A stretch of DNA of 64,000 nt from NCBI GenBank assembly GCA_009760855.2, contig WPIO01000069.1, forward strand, positions 800,501-864,500, given 5' to 3'. Source of the stretch: Cristatella mucedo (taxonomy: Eukaryota; Bryozoa; Phylactolaemata; Cristatellidae). A model generated the notes under the pieces. The model had not been told where the DNA came from, did not search any database, and was given only the letters and a program-made list of their open reading frames with translations. The translations under genes and the position numbers were made by a program. How positions within the stretch are numbered: position 1 is the first letter of the stretch; each line of letters begins with the position of its first letter. Of the stretch, positions 20,191 through 31,839 are shown piece after piece.

Positions 20191-22055
20191 TGGGCCGATC
20201 GATTTCCGACGTTAGGCTGGTCACTAACAAAAAGCCGAGCAATATATATAATTCATTTATATAGCGATCACCTTGCTGTATCTATCGTGAAAGACAACCC
20301 CCACCTTTAAATGCCAGATGACCGAAGGCTGTCTGCATTGATAGTTAGTGCTGGAAAAATATTTCTGCCCAGCGTGCACTACCTTTGGTTAAGTGATCCA
20401 TTGCTCTACCGATCGAGCTCTCAAGGCTGCCGACTCGCTACAAGCCTCAAAGCCTGGCCTTTCAACTGCTGCAATTCAAATGCCCTGAACTGATTCTCAC
20501 CGAGCTCTGCGAGAGCGAAGGTACATTTATTTTCTAGTTTGGCTCTGACTCCAGCCCCATTAGTCTGCTGCGGTTGGCGACGTTGGAGAGTTTGCCCACT
20601 GAACGACATACGTGGGTAGAGGCAAGCTGAAGAAACTGCTCCGGGAGCAGGAAGATCGCTGAGTCCTTGGCGAACGGACGAAGGGCTGAATGCGTGCCTG
20701 GCCTCAAGTGGTGACTGCAGATGAAGCCGAGTAGCCGACTCTCGCAGGTCTCGATCGCAGACAGTTTCAGCGTTTCTCTGCGCAGGCCCTCCACACGCGG
20801 CTTGAGGATGTCCGCTGTGCCACCTGGAGCCATCGGCGAGTCCAGCGGCAAGTCCAGCACAGCGAGCAGACTTTCTGGCTTCTGTGCAAAGCCAATCGTG
20901 CGCACGAAGAAAGAAAAGCTCTCGAAAGCTTGAAAAGGATTCAGGAATCGAGTGCTTCCTTGAAGGAAGGCATTTTTCAGAGCGCAGGCTCGATCACCAG
21001 CTCAAAATAAATTCCACTTCGACGAGTATTGCAACTGTCACTAGACAGACAGTCTGTCTTCAATTGTCTAGCACCCTCTTCACAGGTTTTCGTGTCGCCG
21101 CAACAGGACGTCTGCCGACTGCAAAAACCAGGCAGCTAGATCGCCTGTCACGACGCGCCGACTTCAGGCCCCCTCTTTTCAGCCCTCTAGCACAGGTTTC
21201 CGAATTCTCTCGTTTCTGCCTAAATCCTTGCTGAAATGCTCTCTCCCGGAGTCTATCTTCTTGCGCCATCAGTTCAGCCTAGTCGCATAACGTGCATTCA
21301 CTTCCCTTACGCGGCATGGCCCGGAAATTCTCAATTTTTGACGTTGCGCCTTACTCCAAAAATTTACCGCAATGAAAGCAAATCGGGAAACTCATCCCAT
21401 CCTTCGGTGCGTTGGCTTTCCTGTCCATTTGAATTGCCTTTTACGTCCCCAAAACTTTTCGTGATATGGTCGCAAACGAGTACTAATTTTCAGTCTACTT
21501 AAATTATAATGTAAAGAGGATTAACTGGCACGAGATGCCAGACGATTGCACTTTCGTCGCCTCTCTTTATCGAAGCTGCAGGATAAGGAGCAGCTTCCAC
21601 GCCTCTTGAGGAGAAGCGCGTTGTCGTTGGTGAATCTGGCGAGGGAGCCGCGTAACCATTCAAACGTGGCTAGCGTCTTGAAATTTCTGCTACGGAGTAC
21701 TTCTGCTCGTAGATGAACAATCCCCTTCTACGCGAAATGACGCCGTATTAGCAGACTCAGGCTCAGCTTGGACCGCACCCTTCTGGGCTGCCCACGACTT
21801 GGTGGCTTACTCTGTCGAGCTCAATCTTCAGCCGCGAGATCAGTCCTGGCCACGTCGCGGTCTGAAGATTTTTACAAGGGTAACAGCAACCCGCCGTCGG
21901 CTCCGTTCGCATTCCTAATTACTGGGACGCTTTGCGGAGCCTCATTTCTACAATTGGCAGCTGTCCCGCGTCGATTGTCTTGCTTTAAGAATGCATAAAT
22001 AGGGTGATATAAAAAAGCGTCATTTCTGCAGTGAAACAACCACACGTTTGGTAAT
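20191..22055. other. Unassigned 1.9 kb
   Basis: A short SINE-A-tail-like stretch on minus (ATATAATTCATTTATATAGC, near 20246-20265) is the only repeat seen. A minus frame at 20534-20905 (123 residues, contains SRLLGFICSHHLRPGTHSAL) is the longest, with no recognised family; it could be a host exon. Other frames look like chance. Confidence 0.35.
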
Positions 22056-22170
22056 GCATTCCATACAGCATCTGTAAAGTGCCTAGAAAGAGAGATTCAG
22101 TTCTCCGAGGGCGCTATACAAAGGTATCGTTATAATTATTGTTATTATAAGTATTATTATTATTATTAAC
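22056..22170 (+). mobile_element. LINE-A solo tail
   Basis: Only the last about 110 bases: GTAAAGTGCCTAGAAAGAGA...GAGGGCGCTATACAA and a degenerate ATT-rich run. Confidence 0.7.
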
Positions 22171-22179
22171 CGGCATCGC

Positions 22180-23160
22180 CTAGGTGAAGCGAGCAAAGCA
22201 GGATTGCCCGCCGTCAGACTGGAAGCCGTTACGGGGCTCGCTCGCCGAGAGTGAGAGCCCCTTAACGCTGGGCAAAGAGCCCAGCGCGGAGGCTGGGGTG
22301 GCTGGGAATTACTGAGGATTACTGGGAACGAGCGTCTCAGCTTTCCGCTCGCTGGCTGAGGCGTCTTCGCCGCTGCCGGCTGAGCGCTTTCGGCGGCGCC
22401 CTCGCGCGGCCCAAGTAGACCGTCTGTCCCGCTTACCGATGCGGGCCCAGCCGCTCGCGGGCTCGCATCGATTGGCCGGACATAAAATAGAAAAACAGGC
22501 AGCCACTCGTGGAGCCGCTCGCGCGCGCACCGCCGAGAGCCCTTCGCAGCCACAGTCGGCGCGGCGCGCACTGGTCGCGCGGACCGCGTTGCCAGAAGGA
22601 GGAGAGAACCAAAACGTCGCGGCGGCCGGCGGACCAATCGGCTTCGGCGCGCGATGGATGGCGCGAAGCTTTCGCGCCGCGCCGCCGCTCCTCGGCTCCT
22701 TTAGCTAGCCGCATAGCTCGCTGAGCGTCGACAGATCCCAGGCTGTCAGAACAGGATCGCGCACCTGCACGCGATGGTAGCCGCAGTCACCGGGGTCCCG
22801 CCGCTAGCCGCCTTGCGGTGGCTATCGAAAGCAAACGCGCTGCCACCGGGCCGGCGACCGCCGGAGATGAGCCTTTTATCGACGCATCCACGACGCGCAC
22901 GCGGTTCGCGGTAGCAGAGACGGAGCACTGGAAGACGCTTTTTTTTGCGGAGGTCTCGGGGATTAATCGATGATTATGGCCGACACCGCAGTGTAGACGA
23001 GCCGAGCGCGGCTCATGTCAGCCACCTGATGACGGGACGAATATCGAGCGTCGGCTGCCTGGGCGACCTCCGCGCCGCGCCTTCGGACGTGGCTAGTTCG
23101 ACGCGCTCGCCGCGCTAAGGTCAAAGCTCAAGGTCAAGGTGAATGGCGTGGCGTGAAGTG
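22180..23160. promoter_or_regulatory. CpG-rich island
   Basis: GC-rich with frequent CGCG. Six mutually overlapping frames on both strands (up to 184 codons on minus, 22083-22637) are Arg/Ala/Pro-rich with no domain, as expected from composition. The longest runs into the LINE-A tail, so it is not a gene as drawn. The island could mark a host promoter; no transcription start could be placed. Confidence 0.35.
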
Positions 23161-23679
23161 GCATCGCTCTAGCTGGGAGGGGGTGTTTTTTGCTGCCTTA
23201 TAATCTGGATAGCGTTTGAGCGCCGAGCAAATGTTATCCGGATGACTGACCCGTGAATCAGCCACGCATTGTAGCTCGTGAGCAAAAACGTCCGACCCAA
23301 GAAAGATTCCGACGCGTTCCTCGGGCTTGGATTTTGCAACAGCCTAACGGGCACGCCGGGTTGGAGCTACAGCTCTTGAGGTGGGAGCTCGGATGGGGTG
23401 AGAGCGTTAGGATACTCCAGGGCAATGCCAATCTCGTTGTCGGCGTCAACTATAGCACCCGCGCCGCGACACACCGACTCCACGCCCGGAATGCGTTTGG
23501 TGCATTCTTTGTCGATTGCATCGACCGCCGTATTTGTCGGCGGCGCAAGTATGTGTCTTCCTGAAAGCCAACGTTAATCAAAGAAGAAAGTGGAGAGGCC
23601 AAGAAGCGTCCAATCAATATTGCGATGCGACACTGGCAAGTCCTCTCCAATTTTGATAGATCTCGGGAAATTGCAAAGT
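23161..23679. other. Unassigned
   Basis: A plus frame at 23253-23564 (103 residues, with WGESVRILQGNANLVVGVNY) and minus frames overlap it. No domain is recognised on either strand. Confidence 0.3.
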
Positions 23680-23825
23680 GTGTCTGCCTGTAACTCCACA
23701 AATCCACAAAGAATATGTGGGTGCTACGCAGGAGCGCTTTCGATGGCGCACTGAAAGCCTAAGCGGCTTTCAGTGCGCACGCAGTAACCAATAGACTCCA
23801 TCTCGTGATGTATAAAAGAAATAGA
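23680..23825 (-). mobile_element. LINE-B solo 3' end
   Basis: CTGTAACTCCACAAATCCAC, GTGGGTGCTACGCAGGAG and CTAAGCGGCTTTCAGTGCGC match the LINE-B 3' terminal 150 bases in antisense. Only the 3' end is present. Confidence 0.75.
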
Positions 23826-24814
23826 CACCTGCTAGGGTGGCGTTGGTTATGGTTGGGCTGTGAATCAATTTCAGTCAGATCTATGTCAAAGTAAACTAGT
23901 CAGCAAAGACGTCATAAAGAATCATGGCTATCATTATTAGGAATTTACTGCATGTTGAAGACACGAATTCCATTGGCGAACTTGAAAATTGGCCGCCGAA
24001 GTCAGGATAGGCATGATGAAGACTAAGTTAAAGCGATTCGCCGGAGTTGTTGAGCAAGAGCAACCAGGACGGCTCGCTCGAGACGACACATACTGGTAAT
24101 ACTGAGCGTTCGCTCCGCGCCATCTCTCTTGCTAAGACTCGGTTTCCAATGAGACTCCCAATTCGTAGACCCTAGCAGCGGCAGCTGCAACCGGAAGTGG
24201 CCTTTGAATGATAGTAGTGAGACAAATGATAGCCCTTCACGATCGTACCGAATAGTAAGGTCGCCGCGAGTCGGCGAAGATGTTGTCGCACCCGAATGCA
24301 GAAGCGCAGGCGAACAGAGCCGTAGGTCATTCAAATCGGTGGGTCAATAGAGCAGCGTTCCGAGCGGACACGGCGGCTCGGGTGGCATGCATGCAGATGT
24401 CCACTGGTGCGCCATAAAATCTTAATCGATACGTTCGTTGAAAAGCAAAACGATGTGATTTAAATTGGTCATGGCTTATTTAACATGTTTCCGTATTCGG
24501 CCTGTTTGAGGAGCGTCGACTTTCGGATAATTCTCTAACGGACAGCAGATGCTGGCAGCAGACGCTCGTTCTTTCCTCAATTTCAGATCGCTTGCAGTTT
24601 TCACCTCGAATCTCTTGCGTTGAATTTTCCATCGAAAGCGTCTGATCAATTGCGGGGCAGTTATCTATCGCCATCCTGCAACCGAGTCCTGCTTTATTTC
24701 TTTTTTTTCCCGCTCTCATGTCGACACTGTGTGCCAGATATTGTCTATTTCTCGTTGTGGATAATATGAGCATTCATTTCGAAGACTCAGCTAACCCCTT
24801 TAGCGCCCACCAAA
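23826..24814. other. Unassigned 1 kb
   Basis: No repeat or RNA gene seen. Minus frames at 24023-24334 and 24480-24773 are about 100 codons without recognisable motifs. Confidence 0.35.
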
Positions 24815-26255
24815 TTTTCTTAAATTGAGTAATAACAAAACCAACTTACTTGTTATGGCAAACCAAATGTGAATCAGAAATTGGAAAGGCTAGCGCTCAA
24901 AATTTGCTCTGCCAGCACATCTCCTATTGAATCTGCACGAAATATAATAATAAGAATGATAATGCACTTGATAAAGCGCCCTCAGAGAACTCAATCTCTC
25001 TCGAGGCGCTTTATATTTGCTGCAAAGGGAAATGCAATTGAATGGTGAGTAATATCATGCTTGATAAACAAACAACATGAATAACAGGGTTAGGGGTGAC
25101 ATGCACAGGGTCAGCATGCAAATGCGGTTAGTGGCAGCATGCACATGCATCAGCACGCATAAGCACATCAAGGACGAATCACAGGGAACCACTAAATGCT
25201 GTCCTAAATAGGTGTGTTTTTAAGTTCTTTTTAAATGCGGTCAGGTCAGGGGATGTTCTGACGCAGGTCGGGAGGGAGTTCCAGGCTTTGGGAGCATACG
25301 AACTAAATGCACGGTCTCCAAAGGATTTGAGGTTTGTACGAGGTATTTGTAGACTGTTGGATTCCGAAAAGCGGGTGGTACGATGTTGGCCTGATGGGAG
25401 AGTATATCTGAGAGGTCATATGGATATCGTGTTCCAAAATGACCTTTCATTAGATGACCAAATCAGCTCCGCAGTCAAATCTGTCTATTTTCAGCTACAT
25501 AACATTGCCGAAACTCGGGCTTGTTTAGATAGGGATACCACATCTACATTGGTCCATGCAATTGTGACATCCGGTCTTGACTTCTGTAACTCACAGCTTG
25601 CTGGTCTATCGGCCTTTGCACTCAGGAGCTAACAGCTGGTGCAAAACTCTACAGACAGACTTGTCTGTCGTGAGCGTGCTAGTTCCCATATCACACCACT
25701 TCCTGCCAGCCTGCACTGGCTATCAGTCAAGCGACTCATCGACTTCGCGGTTTTGTCACTGACTGTTAGGTCGCTTCACTCTTTAGCTCCTGCCTATCTA
25801 TCAGATCTAGACCTCCACCAGGCTAAGCATAGCACCACCTACTTTTGTAATCTAATTGCTTACATATACCTCGTACAAACCTCAAATTATTTGGAGGGCT
25901 CTAGCCCGTATGCTCCCAAAGACTGGAACTCACTTTCGACTTGCGTCAGGACATCCCCTGACTTGACCTCATTTAAAAAGAAATTAAAACGCATCTATTT
26001 ATGACATAATTTAGTGGGTCCCTGTGATTCATCTTTGATGTGCTTATGCGTGCTGTCACTTCGCATGCTGCCACTAACCACACTTGAATGCTGACCCTGT
26101 GCATGTTACTCCTAATTATGTTATTCTTATTGTTCATTGCGCATGCTATCACTGACCGTTCGATCAGGCTTCCTTTCCAGCAATTGTAAAGTTCGTAGAA
26201 AGAGATTGAGTTCTCTGAGAGTAGGTTATGAAATGTATTATTAATATTCTTATTA
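24815..26255 (+). mobile_element. LINE-A copy split by a nested LINE-A insertion
   Basis: The left piece 24815-24945 encodes NNKTNLLVM-type sequence up to SAR-N. The element resumes at about 25425 with VFQNDLSLDDQISS, then the ORF C-terminus (VCRERASSHITPLPASLHWL, SPYAPKDWNSLSTC), the 3' UTR and tail to 26255. The break falls inside one conserved ORF block (SARN / FQNDLSL), so the interruption is a later insertion. Confidence 0.8.
24946..25424 (-). mobile_element. LINE-A, 5' truncated, nested in the plus copy
   Basis: Starts (AAT)n, then the tail hairpin, the 3' UTR and the antisense ORF end up to the region coding LSDI. Better conserved than its host copy, hence younger. A clear target duplication could not be assigned by eye. 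Confidence 0.8.
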
Positions 26256-26256
26256 T

Positions 26257-26302
<46 letters not shown>

Positions 26303-26303
26303 A
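26256..26303. repeat. (CT)n(TA)n microsatellite
   Basis: A dinucleotide run (about 12 CT then 11 TA) sits at the end of a LINE-A tail. Confidence 0.9.
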
Positions 26304-26899
26304 ATACACACATACATATCTCACGCGCATCGCAATGCAGGTCACTCGACCAATTTCTTAGGGCGATTGTTTGCTGTCAACTCCTGTTAAAACGAAACAA
26401 TTGCTAGAAAACTCTGCACGTCTAACCATCCGTGGATCTGATCCAGCCTGCAGTGTGCGTCCTCTCATCTTATCATCCAGAATCATCTGATGCGGTACCG
26501 ACAGCGAACCTCCGTGCCAAACGCAGAGGGTGCGAGTCACTCGAAGGTGGCACCCGAAATAGGGAGACGACTGCTGAATGCGACTCCGGCTTCGTGCAGA
26601 AAGCTTTGAGGCGAAAGGAAGAGGAACGAAAAAGAATCCGACCTATCTACCTTCTATCGCCAAGTCCACGACTAAGAGCCCGGATCGGAAGGCTTCGCTG
26701 CGCCCCTTAGCAAGCGTCGAACCGCGCAGAGTACGGCATGAGCGGAGAAATCGCGCCGAGCCGGAGACGCAAAGCCGTTGGCGCGCTTCCGCGCCGCCGT
26801 TGTCTGATCTCATCGTAAGATTACCTCAAATGTGGCCTCTCGGAAGTTGTGCGAGCGGAAGTTCTGTGAGTTCAGTGCGGAAGTGAGTGAGCGCGTCGC
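26304..26899. other. Upstream flank of a CpG-rich region
   Basis: Becomes GC-rich after 26500. Open plus frames (26432-26710, 26578-26886) overlap each other and are Arg/Pro-rich without domains. Could hold 5' UTR or promoter for the exon proposed at 26900. Confidence 0.3.
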
Positions 26900-27016
26900 A
26901 TGGCGGCGGCGGCGGCGCAGGAGCCACCGATTGCGCCCAGCTTCAATTTCAGGCGGCGCACCGCCGGGAGCGGTAATTCACCGAGTCACGAGGAGTCAGA
27001 GTACGCGATGAACCAG
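26900..27016 (+). CDS. Possible first coding exon of an unknown host gene
   Basis: An ATG in strong initiation context (GTCGCATGG) opens 39 codons: an Ala run, QEPPIAPSFNFRRR, then SHEESEYAMNQ. It ends at AACCAG|GTGCGC, a usable phase-0 splice donor. It sits in a CpG-rich island, as first exons often do. The frame stays open past the donor to 27082. No family recognised and no downstream exon identified; low confidence. Confidence 0.3.
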
Positions 27017-27164
27017 GTGCGCGGAGGCGCGGGTGCGAAAATCGGCCGTGACAGCAGCGAGCACGTGACAGCAGCGAGCTGATGGCGCGGTTCAACTAGC
27101 CGGCAGCCGCGTCCGACCGTCTCCCATGTCACTGAAAGACGGTCAGCCAATGCGAAATGGTACT

Positions 27165-27265
27165 TAAGAGCGTGCTTCCTTTGCAGCTATTGTGAAGCGC
27201 CTAGAAAGAGATTGTGTTCTCTGAGGGCGATATGTCAAGTGTATTGTTCTTAATATTAACTCCGT
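27165..27265 (+). mobile_element. LINE-A solo tail
   Basis: TTGTGAAGCGCCTAGAAAGA...GAGGGCGATATGTCAAGTG and a degenerate tail, about 100 bases. Confidence 0.75.
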
Positions 27266-27424
27266 CGTGCGTACGCGTGCATGATTCAATGCGTCTTAGC
27301 GAGAGGTTGGACTGATTGGTGGCCCAATGAGTGTCTTCAACGGCTTTGCTTGAGCAAAGGGGGCCCTAAGCACAACAGTTGTTCGCTTTTGCATGCATGG
27401 CAGTAAACAAAATTAGCTGATTTA

Positions 27425-27565
27425 GCAAACAGCCTTATTTATATAGCGGCAGAAGAGCCTTAACGGCTATCGCTACCGCTAGCAGTTGGCAACCGCCCAC
27501 TGGGCGAGTCGAACCCGCGACCTCAGTCGTGAAGAGAGTGTGCGCCTTACCCCCTGGGCAATCAA
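27425..27565 (-). mobile_element. SINE-C, minus orientation
   Basis: GCCTTATTTATATAGCGGCA, ACGGCTATCGCTACCGCTAG, the B-box complement GCGAGTCGAACCCGCGACC, and the antisense head GCGCCTTACCCCCTGGGCAA. About 140 bp. Confidence 0.65.
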
Positions 27566-27682
27566 GGACCAAATTATGCGCGTCACTAGCCCTTGGTTAC
27601 TAATTCTCTTTCGGCGAGCTCGTGCAGAGTTATTTATCTTAGGGCACTATGCAAACGGAATATTTTCGAACAACATTTACGA

Positions 27683-27872
27683 ATTAAATAAATAAATAAA
27701 TCCTAGCCGATTAGACAGCCTCTTTTTGTATAGCGACAGAAGAGCCTTTACGGCTATCACCGCCGCTTGCAGTGGCGATACAGAATCACCCACCGCAGGA
27801 ATCGAACCCACGACCTCGGGACCTCGGTCGTGAAAGCAACCGCCTTACCTAGTGCGTGCGATCACGGCTCAC
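27683..27872 (-). mobile_element. SINE-B, minus orientation
   Basis: (AAAT)n tail at 27683, body complement (TTTTTGTATAGCGACAGAAG), B-box complement GGAATCGAACCCACGACC and head TTACCTAGTGCGTGCGATCA. It carries an 8-base duplication GACCTCGG at the anticodon-arm region. Confidence 0.75.
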
Positions 27873-28029
27873 ATTAACGACTAATTATTTTAACGAGTAG
27901 CTTTAGTGCGTTTAGAGGGGATTAAGCGGCGGCGCGACACTTTCGAGTCTCCCGAGTCATCCTGCGTTCGCAGCGAAACGAATGTATGAATACATCTCCG
28001 TCCGCTAATGCACAGAACACAAAAGCTAA

Positions 28030-28560
28030 GCGAGTGGTAAGCATGAGAGTGCTATATGGCGCACTCAAATATACAGTGCACTCAGCGGCTGTCGGTACGC
28101 ATACGGTAGCCGACAGACTTAATCTCACGAAAGAGAGATACAGTGAGGAGCATAGCTGAATAATAATAATATTAATAATATTAATGCACTTGATAACGCG
28201 CCCTCAGAGAACTTAATCTCTTTCTAGGCGCTTTACATTTGAATCAGGAGGGCAGTCGAGATAGTGAATACAATGTAAGTAGCTCAGGACGGCTGAAAGG
28301 AAAGTGCCGCAGTCGGCAGCAGGAGAATAAATGCCGTTGCGTAAGAATCGTGCAATTGAGTTCCACGATCTAGAATCCGTAGAGTAAAAGCTTCTGTCGT
28401 CAATGATCCTTAAGCGCAGGCACGGAACAGCTAATTTATCGTCCATACAGGACCTGAGGGCACAAGACGGCTGAAACTGGTGCAGCAGTTCGGCTAGATA
28501 TGATGGAGCCAGACCATGATGGGCCTTGTTGGTCAATGTAGAAATTTTGAATGAGCTAGC
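28030..28560 (-). mobile_element. LINE-B copy interrupted by a LINE-A tail
   Basis: 28037-28159 is the LINE-B 3' end without its terminal tail, and 28244-28560 continues into the ORF C-terminus (AHHGLAPSYLAELLHQFQPS on minus). The reading resumes exactly where it was cut (AGCATAGC | AGGAGGGCAG), so the LINE-A piece between is a nested insertion. Confidence 0.8.
28160..28243 (-). mobile_element. LINE-A 85-bp tail nested in LINE-B
   Basis: (AAT)n, CTTGATAACGCGCCCTCAGA and TTCTAGGCGCTTTACATTTG: only the terminal hairpin. A short TGAAT at both edges may be the target duplication. It shows that extremely 5'-truncated LINE-A pieces still integrate. Confidence 0.75.
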
Positions 28561-28689
28561 TTCATTAACTTCGGAGAGGAGTTCACTTCAATTCGTCTTT
28601 CACTCCGTCTGAGCACGTGCGCCTTCTAGCAGTTCACGCCGACCTCATGCGCTCCGCGGAGACGCGCTTAGTTGCCTGCTTTTTTTCTA

Positions 28690-29458
28690 CACGAAAAATA
28701 TATTTATGCTTCAGAAAAATGGTGAATAAGGAGCTTCGCCGGTTTTCGTAGAAGCAATTTTGAGAGTAAAAATTGGCTTTCGTCGCCGTCCATTCGTCGT
28801 TGACAGCAGAGGCAGAAGTTGACGTCGTTGACGGCAGAAGCGACGGTGGATTTCCAGTGAAACGAACGAACGAGCCTCCGGCTCCCTCGACTGGCCGTCC
28901 TCGACCTCCTCGACCTCGACCGTTCGTCCAGCGTCTGAGCGCCGACGTCGATGCTGCCGGAAGTTGGCAAAGCGGCGGAACTGCTGGCCGCCGCTGCCGC
29001 TACCACCGACGCCACAGCCGCCGCAAGCTCGCACTCGCCCAGCATGGTCAGGCCGCAGCGGCGTGCACGCGTGACTACCTTTGCGAACGCGCGTGCTTCC
29101 CTCGCTGTCGCCTCAGGTCCGGCTCTAGGTCGCACTTTCGGCCCCTTTGCCGCCAAAGGTTGACCGCCTGCGGTTCGCCGCGAGGAGAGACGCGCTTCGA
29201 GTCGGCGAAAGCGCCAGCCGTCCGAAGAGAAGGAGCGCGAGCGAGCGACGGCCTTGACCGACACGTGGCCGCACGTGGCCGCCGCGCGCGCGAGCGACGG
29301 ACGCAAGACGCTGCGCAGCAAATGGCGCGCATCGCGAACGGCAGCGCCTCCCCCTCCTCAGCTCGGCGGCGCTTATTTCGTAGCAAGGGCGAAGCGCACG
29401 AGGCCGCCGCCGCGACGCTTGCTCCGGGCTCTGCCCGACGCCTTCGCGGGCGGCGCTC

Positions 29459-29492
<34 letters not shown>

Positions 29493-29900
29493 AGAATGCT
29501 TCGACATTTCGCGGGCCGTCTCTGCCTCTCGATGGAGACTCCTCTGATGAACCGGCGCATTTCGCTGATTAAACGCGATGCAGCAGCCGGTGCAGAGGGC
29601 GAGGTCCGCGGAACGTCAACGGCCCCCCGCCCGCGCGCGCGCAGGCAAATCGCTCACAACTCCGAGCCGTAGTGCACGCCTAACATCCGGTGCTAGGAGC
29701 CCTGCGGTCAGGGAGCCCTGTGGTCAGGGAGCCCTGCGGTCGGCGCCGCATACGTAGGAGTCGATGGAGTTTTATCGGGCGGCACCGAAGGGGGAGAATT
29801 TTCAGGGCCAATCGAAAGCGAAAGGGGATAGTAGGAAAAGGCTGCCCACTCGTTGGTCAGAGCGTACCGCAGCCGACGCTGCGACGTGGGACGCGGCGAG
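28690..29900. promoter_or_regulatory. CpG-rich island with overlapping long frames
   Basis: The most CpG-rich kilobase of the window, with (GCC)n at 29465-29493. Plus 28773-29672 (299 codons), minus 28704-29321 (205 codons) and minus 29075-29560 (161 codons) all overlap and are Arg/Ala-rich, as stop-poor composition would give. The 205-codon minus frame opens with a sequence like a mitochondrial presequence (MLRSVLRPSLARAAATCGHV, then RSFSSDGW), the only feature suggesting a real N-terminus. No domain follows it. A host first exon is possible but unproven. Confidence 0.3.
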
Positions 29901-30283
29901 CGGGCTGAAAGGACCCGCCGTCTAAGGCATTGGGCTCAGACGCCGAGTTGAACTCGAACGGACGCAACCGTGTTTGGGTAGTTTCCAGTGTCTAAAAAAA
30001 GATGCAGCTCTAATGGCGGAAATCGCATGCGGAAGAAGTTTACGTTTGTTCCTCTAGCACATAGACGTGATTGGTCAATGAGGTCGATGGATTTTCCGAA
30101 CTGTGTGTGGACGCACACAGTCGCTTAAATGGCAGCGGATGCATATCGCTGGCAGGGCTGCTGGAGCGGTTGGCTAGCTGCCAAACGATTTCACCATGAC
30201 TGCAGTGGCTGCTACTTGATCGAACGTCGGGGCGTTTGGCCACGCGAAGTAGACGCACAGAGACTGACGGTGACATCCTCCCT

Positions 30284-30290
<7 letters not shown>
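29901..30290. other. Unassigned spacer
   Basis: Nothing recognised. Confidence 0.4.

Positions 30291-30380
<90 letters not shown>
30291..30380. repeat. (CT)n microsatellite, about 45 units
   Basis: Uninterrupted dinucleotide run. The Ser/Leu and Arg/Glu frames over it are artefacts. Confidence 0.95.
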
Positions 30381-30382
<2 letters not shown>

Positions 30383-30455
30383 AAGCCCTATCTCATTCTA
30401 TCACTGCGCCATTTTCGTTCGCCCTGTCTGTTGCCCCATCCACCTCTTTCATGTA

Positions 30456-30545
30456 TCTTTCTCACTCTCTCCCTCTCACTGTACCCCTCTGTATTTTACC
30501 CTCTCCCTCTCACTGTACTCCCCTGTTTCTTACTCTCTCCCTCTC
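30456..30545. repeat. CT-rich minisatellite, about 2.3 units
   Basis: Units of about 37 bases share CCCTCTCACTGTACYCC and a TTTYTTACYCTCTC end. It forms part of a pyrimidine-rich stretch from 30290 to 30640. Confidence 0.6.
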
Positions 30546-30654
30546 TCCTTCTCTCGCTCTCTTTCCGTCTCTCTGTCTCTATTTCTACGTTGATTCCTCT
30601 CGCATTCTCATTCACTCCATTTCTCTCGCATTCCACTTTGTTACGAAACTTTGG

Positions 30655-30775
30655 ATATTTATTTGCATAGCGCTCGAAAAGAAATTAATCTCCATCCAGG
30701 TGCTTTACACATGCCGCAGTAGCCGTCGAGCCCTCGTCCCTGGCAGTTGAAGGTAAGCAGCTCATCTGGCTGCAA
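30655..30775 (-). mobile_element. SINE-A, minus, decayed
   Basis: Tail complement ATAGCGCTCGAAAAGAAATT...CCAGGTGCTTTACACATG and head complement GAGCCCTCGTCCCTGGCAGT. Same layout as the minus copy at 43.9 kb. Confidence 0.5.
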
Positions 30776-31839
30776 GCTAAGCTTGTCACACAAACGCAAC
30801 TCAAGATAGAGTGGCGAGATATCGTGGCCACGTGACCATTATTGGGAGAGCTGACGCATCGCTGCGCGGTCGCCAATCGTCTTTACAGCATCTAAGGCGA
30901 GCACGAGCTGAACTATGGGTACTTACATTTTGCACCATTCCAGTGCTTAAGCTTGCAAGAGCCCAGAGATTGTCATCGGCAGTCTGCCGCTATCGCACGC
31001 CGCACCCTCAGAGATTAAAACGGGCGAGAGCTAAATTGCTAAGATATCCGTAGCTGTCTAAGCCACTCCTAAATAGAAGCATTCGGGAACGTGTGCGCCT
31101 TAACTTGCTATTTAGACCGCATTGAGCAGACGTCTGCATCGATAGTCAGTCAGTCAGTTGCACTTTCGCCTTCGAGCCGGTCATTTTAAGTGCGTCAGGG
31201 CTCGGCCTGCGCAAGGTGCGGCGCGCTATGGCTGGCATTGCGTAGGATGCGAATCTCGCTGCGCCGCCGCTCAGGAAGTGACTGCTCCGACTAGCGACGT
31301 GGCTCTCGACCTTCTCCGCGCTCTTGACCTTATCCGAGCTCGAACCGCGAGGAAAGCGTCTGGAGGACACGCGCTTCAGACGACGATGTCAAAGGCAACC
31401 TGCTGCTTCTGGAGCGACCGGCGAGGCGGCGAGTCCGAGGACGAGCGCGAGCATCAAAGGCGGCGATGGCGCCGCGGCGGCCGGCGACCTTTGAGCTGCG
31501 ACTCGAACTTTGCGACCGAAGATTCGAACCTAGCGACCGCTTGTGAAATGGCGGCGATCGGCGGGCTCGCGATGAGCAGCGTGATATTCGTCATTAGTTC
31601 GTTTTAAGCAGATTTGCGGGTGCATCCCAACCTGGCTGGCATGCAAAGAGAGAGCCCAAACGAGCGCCCGCGCAGGTCTCGTGACAGGTCTCGTGACTAC
31701 TGCTCGGTGACCGTTGCCATTCGCCCTGCGAGACGTTGGGCTGAGCGCCAGCTTCTAAAAGCTTGCTGCGAGTCGGCCCGAAGACTGCCACCTTAACGAG
31801 TTTTGCAATGCCGTCAATCGTAGACGCCATTCCTCCGTC
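30776..31839. other. Unassigned, includes a CpG-rich part
   Basis: 31158-31607 is GC-rich with a 149-codon plus frame that contains no domain. TCAGTCAGTCAG occurs at 31146-31157. No exon could be supported. Confidence 0.3.

Noticed and set aside
28704-29321. 205-codon minus frame with a presequence-like N-terminus
   Set aside because: Not called as a gene: overlapping long frames exist on both strands in this CpG island and no domain follows. Left as a remark only.
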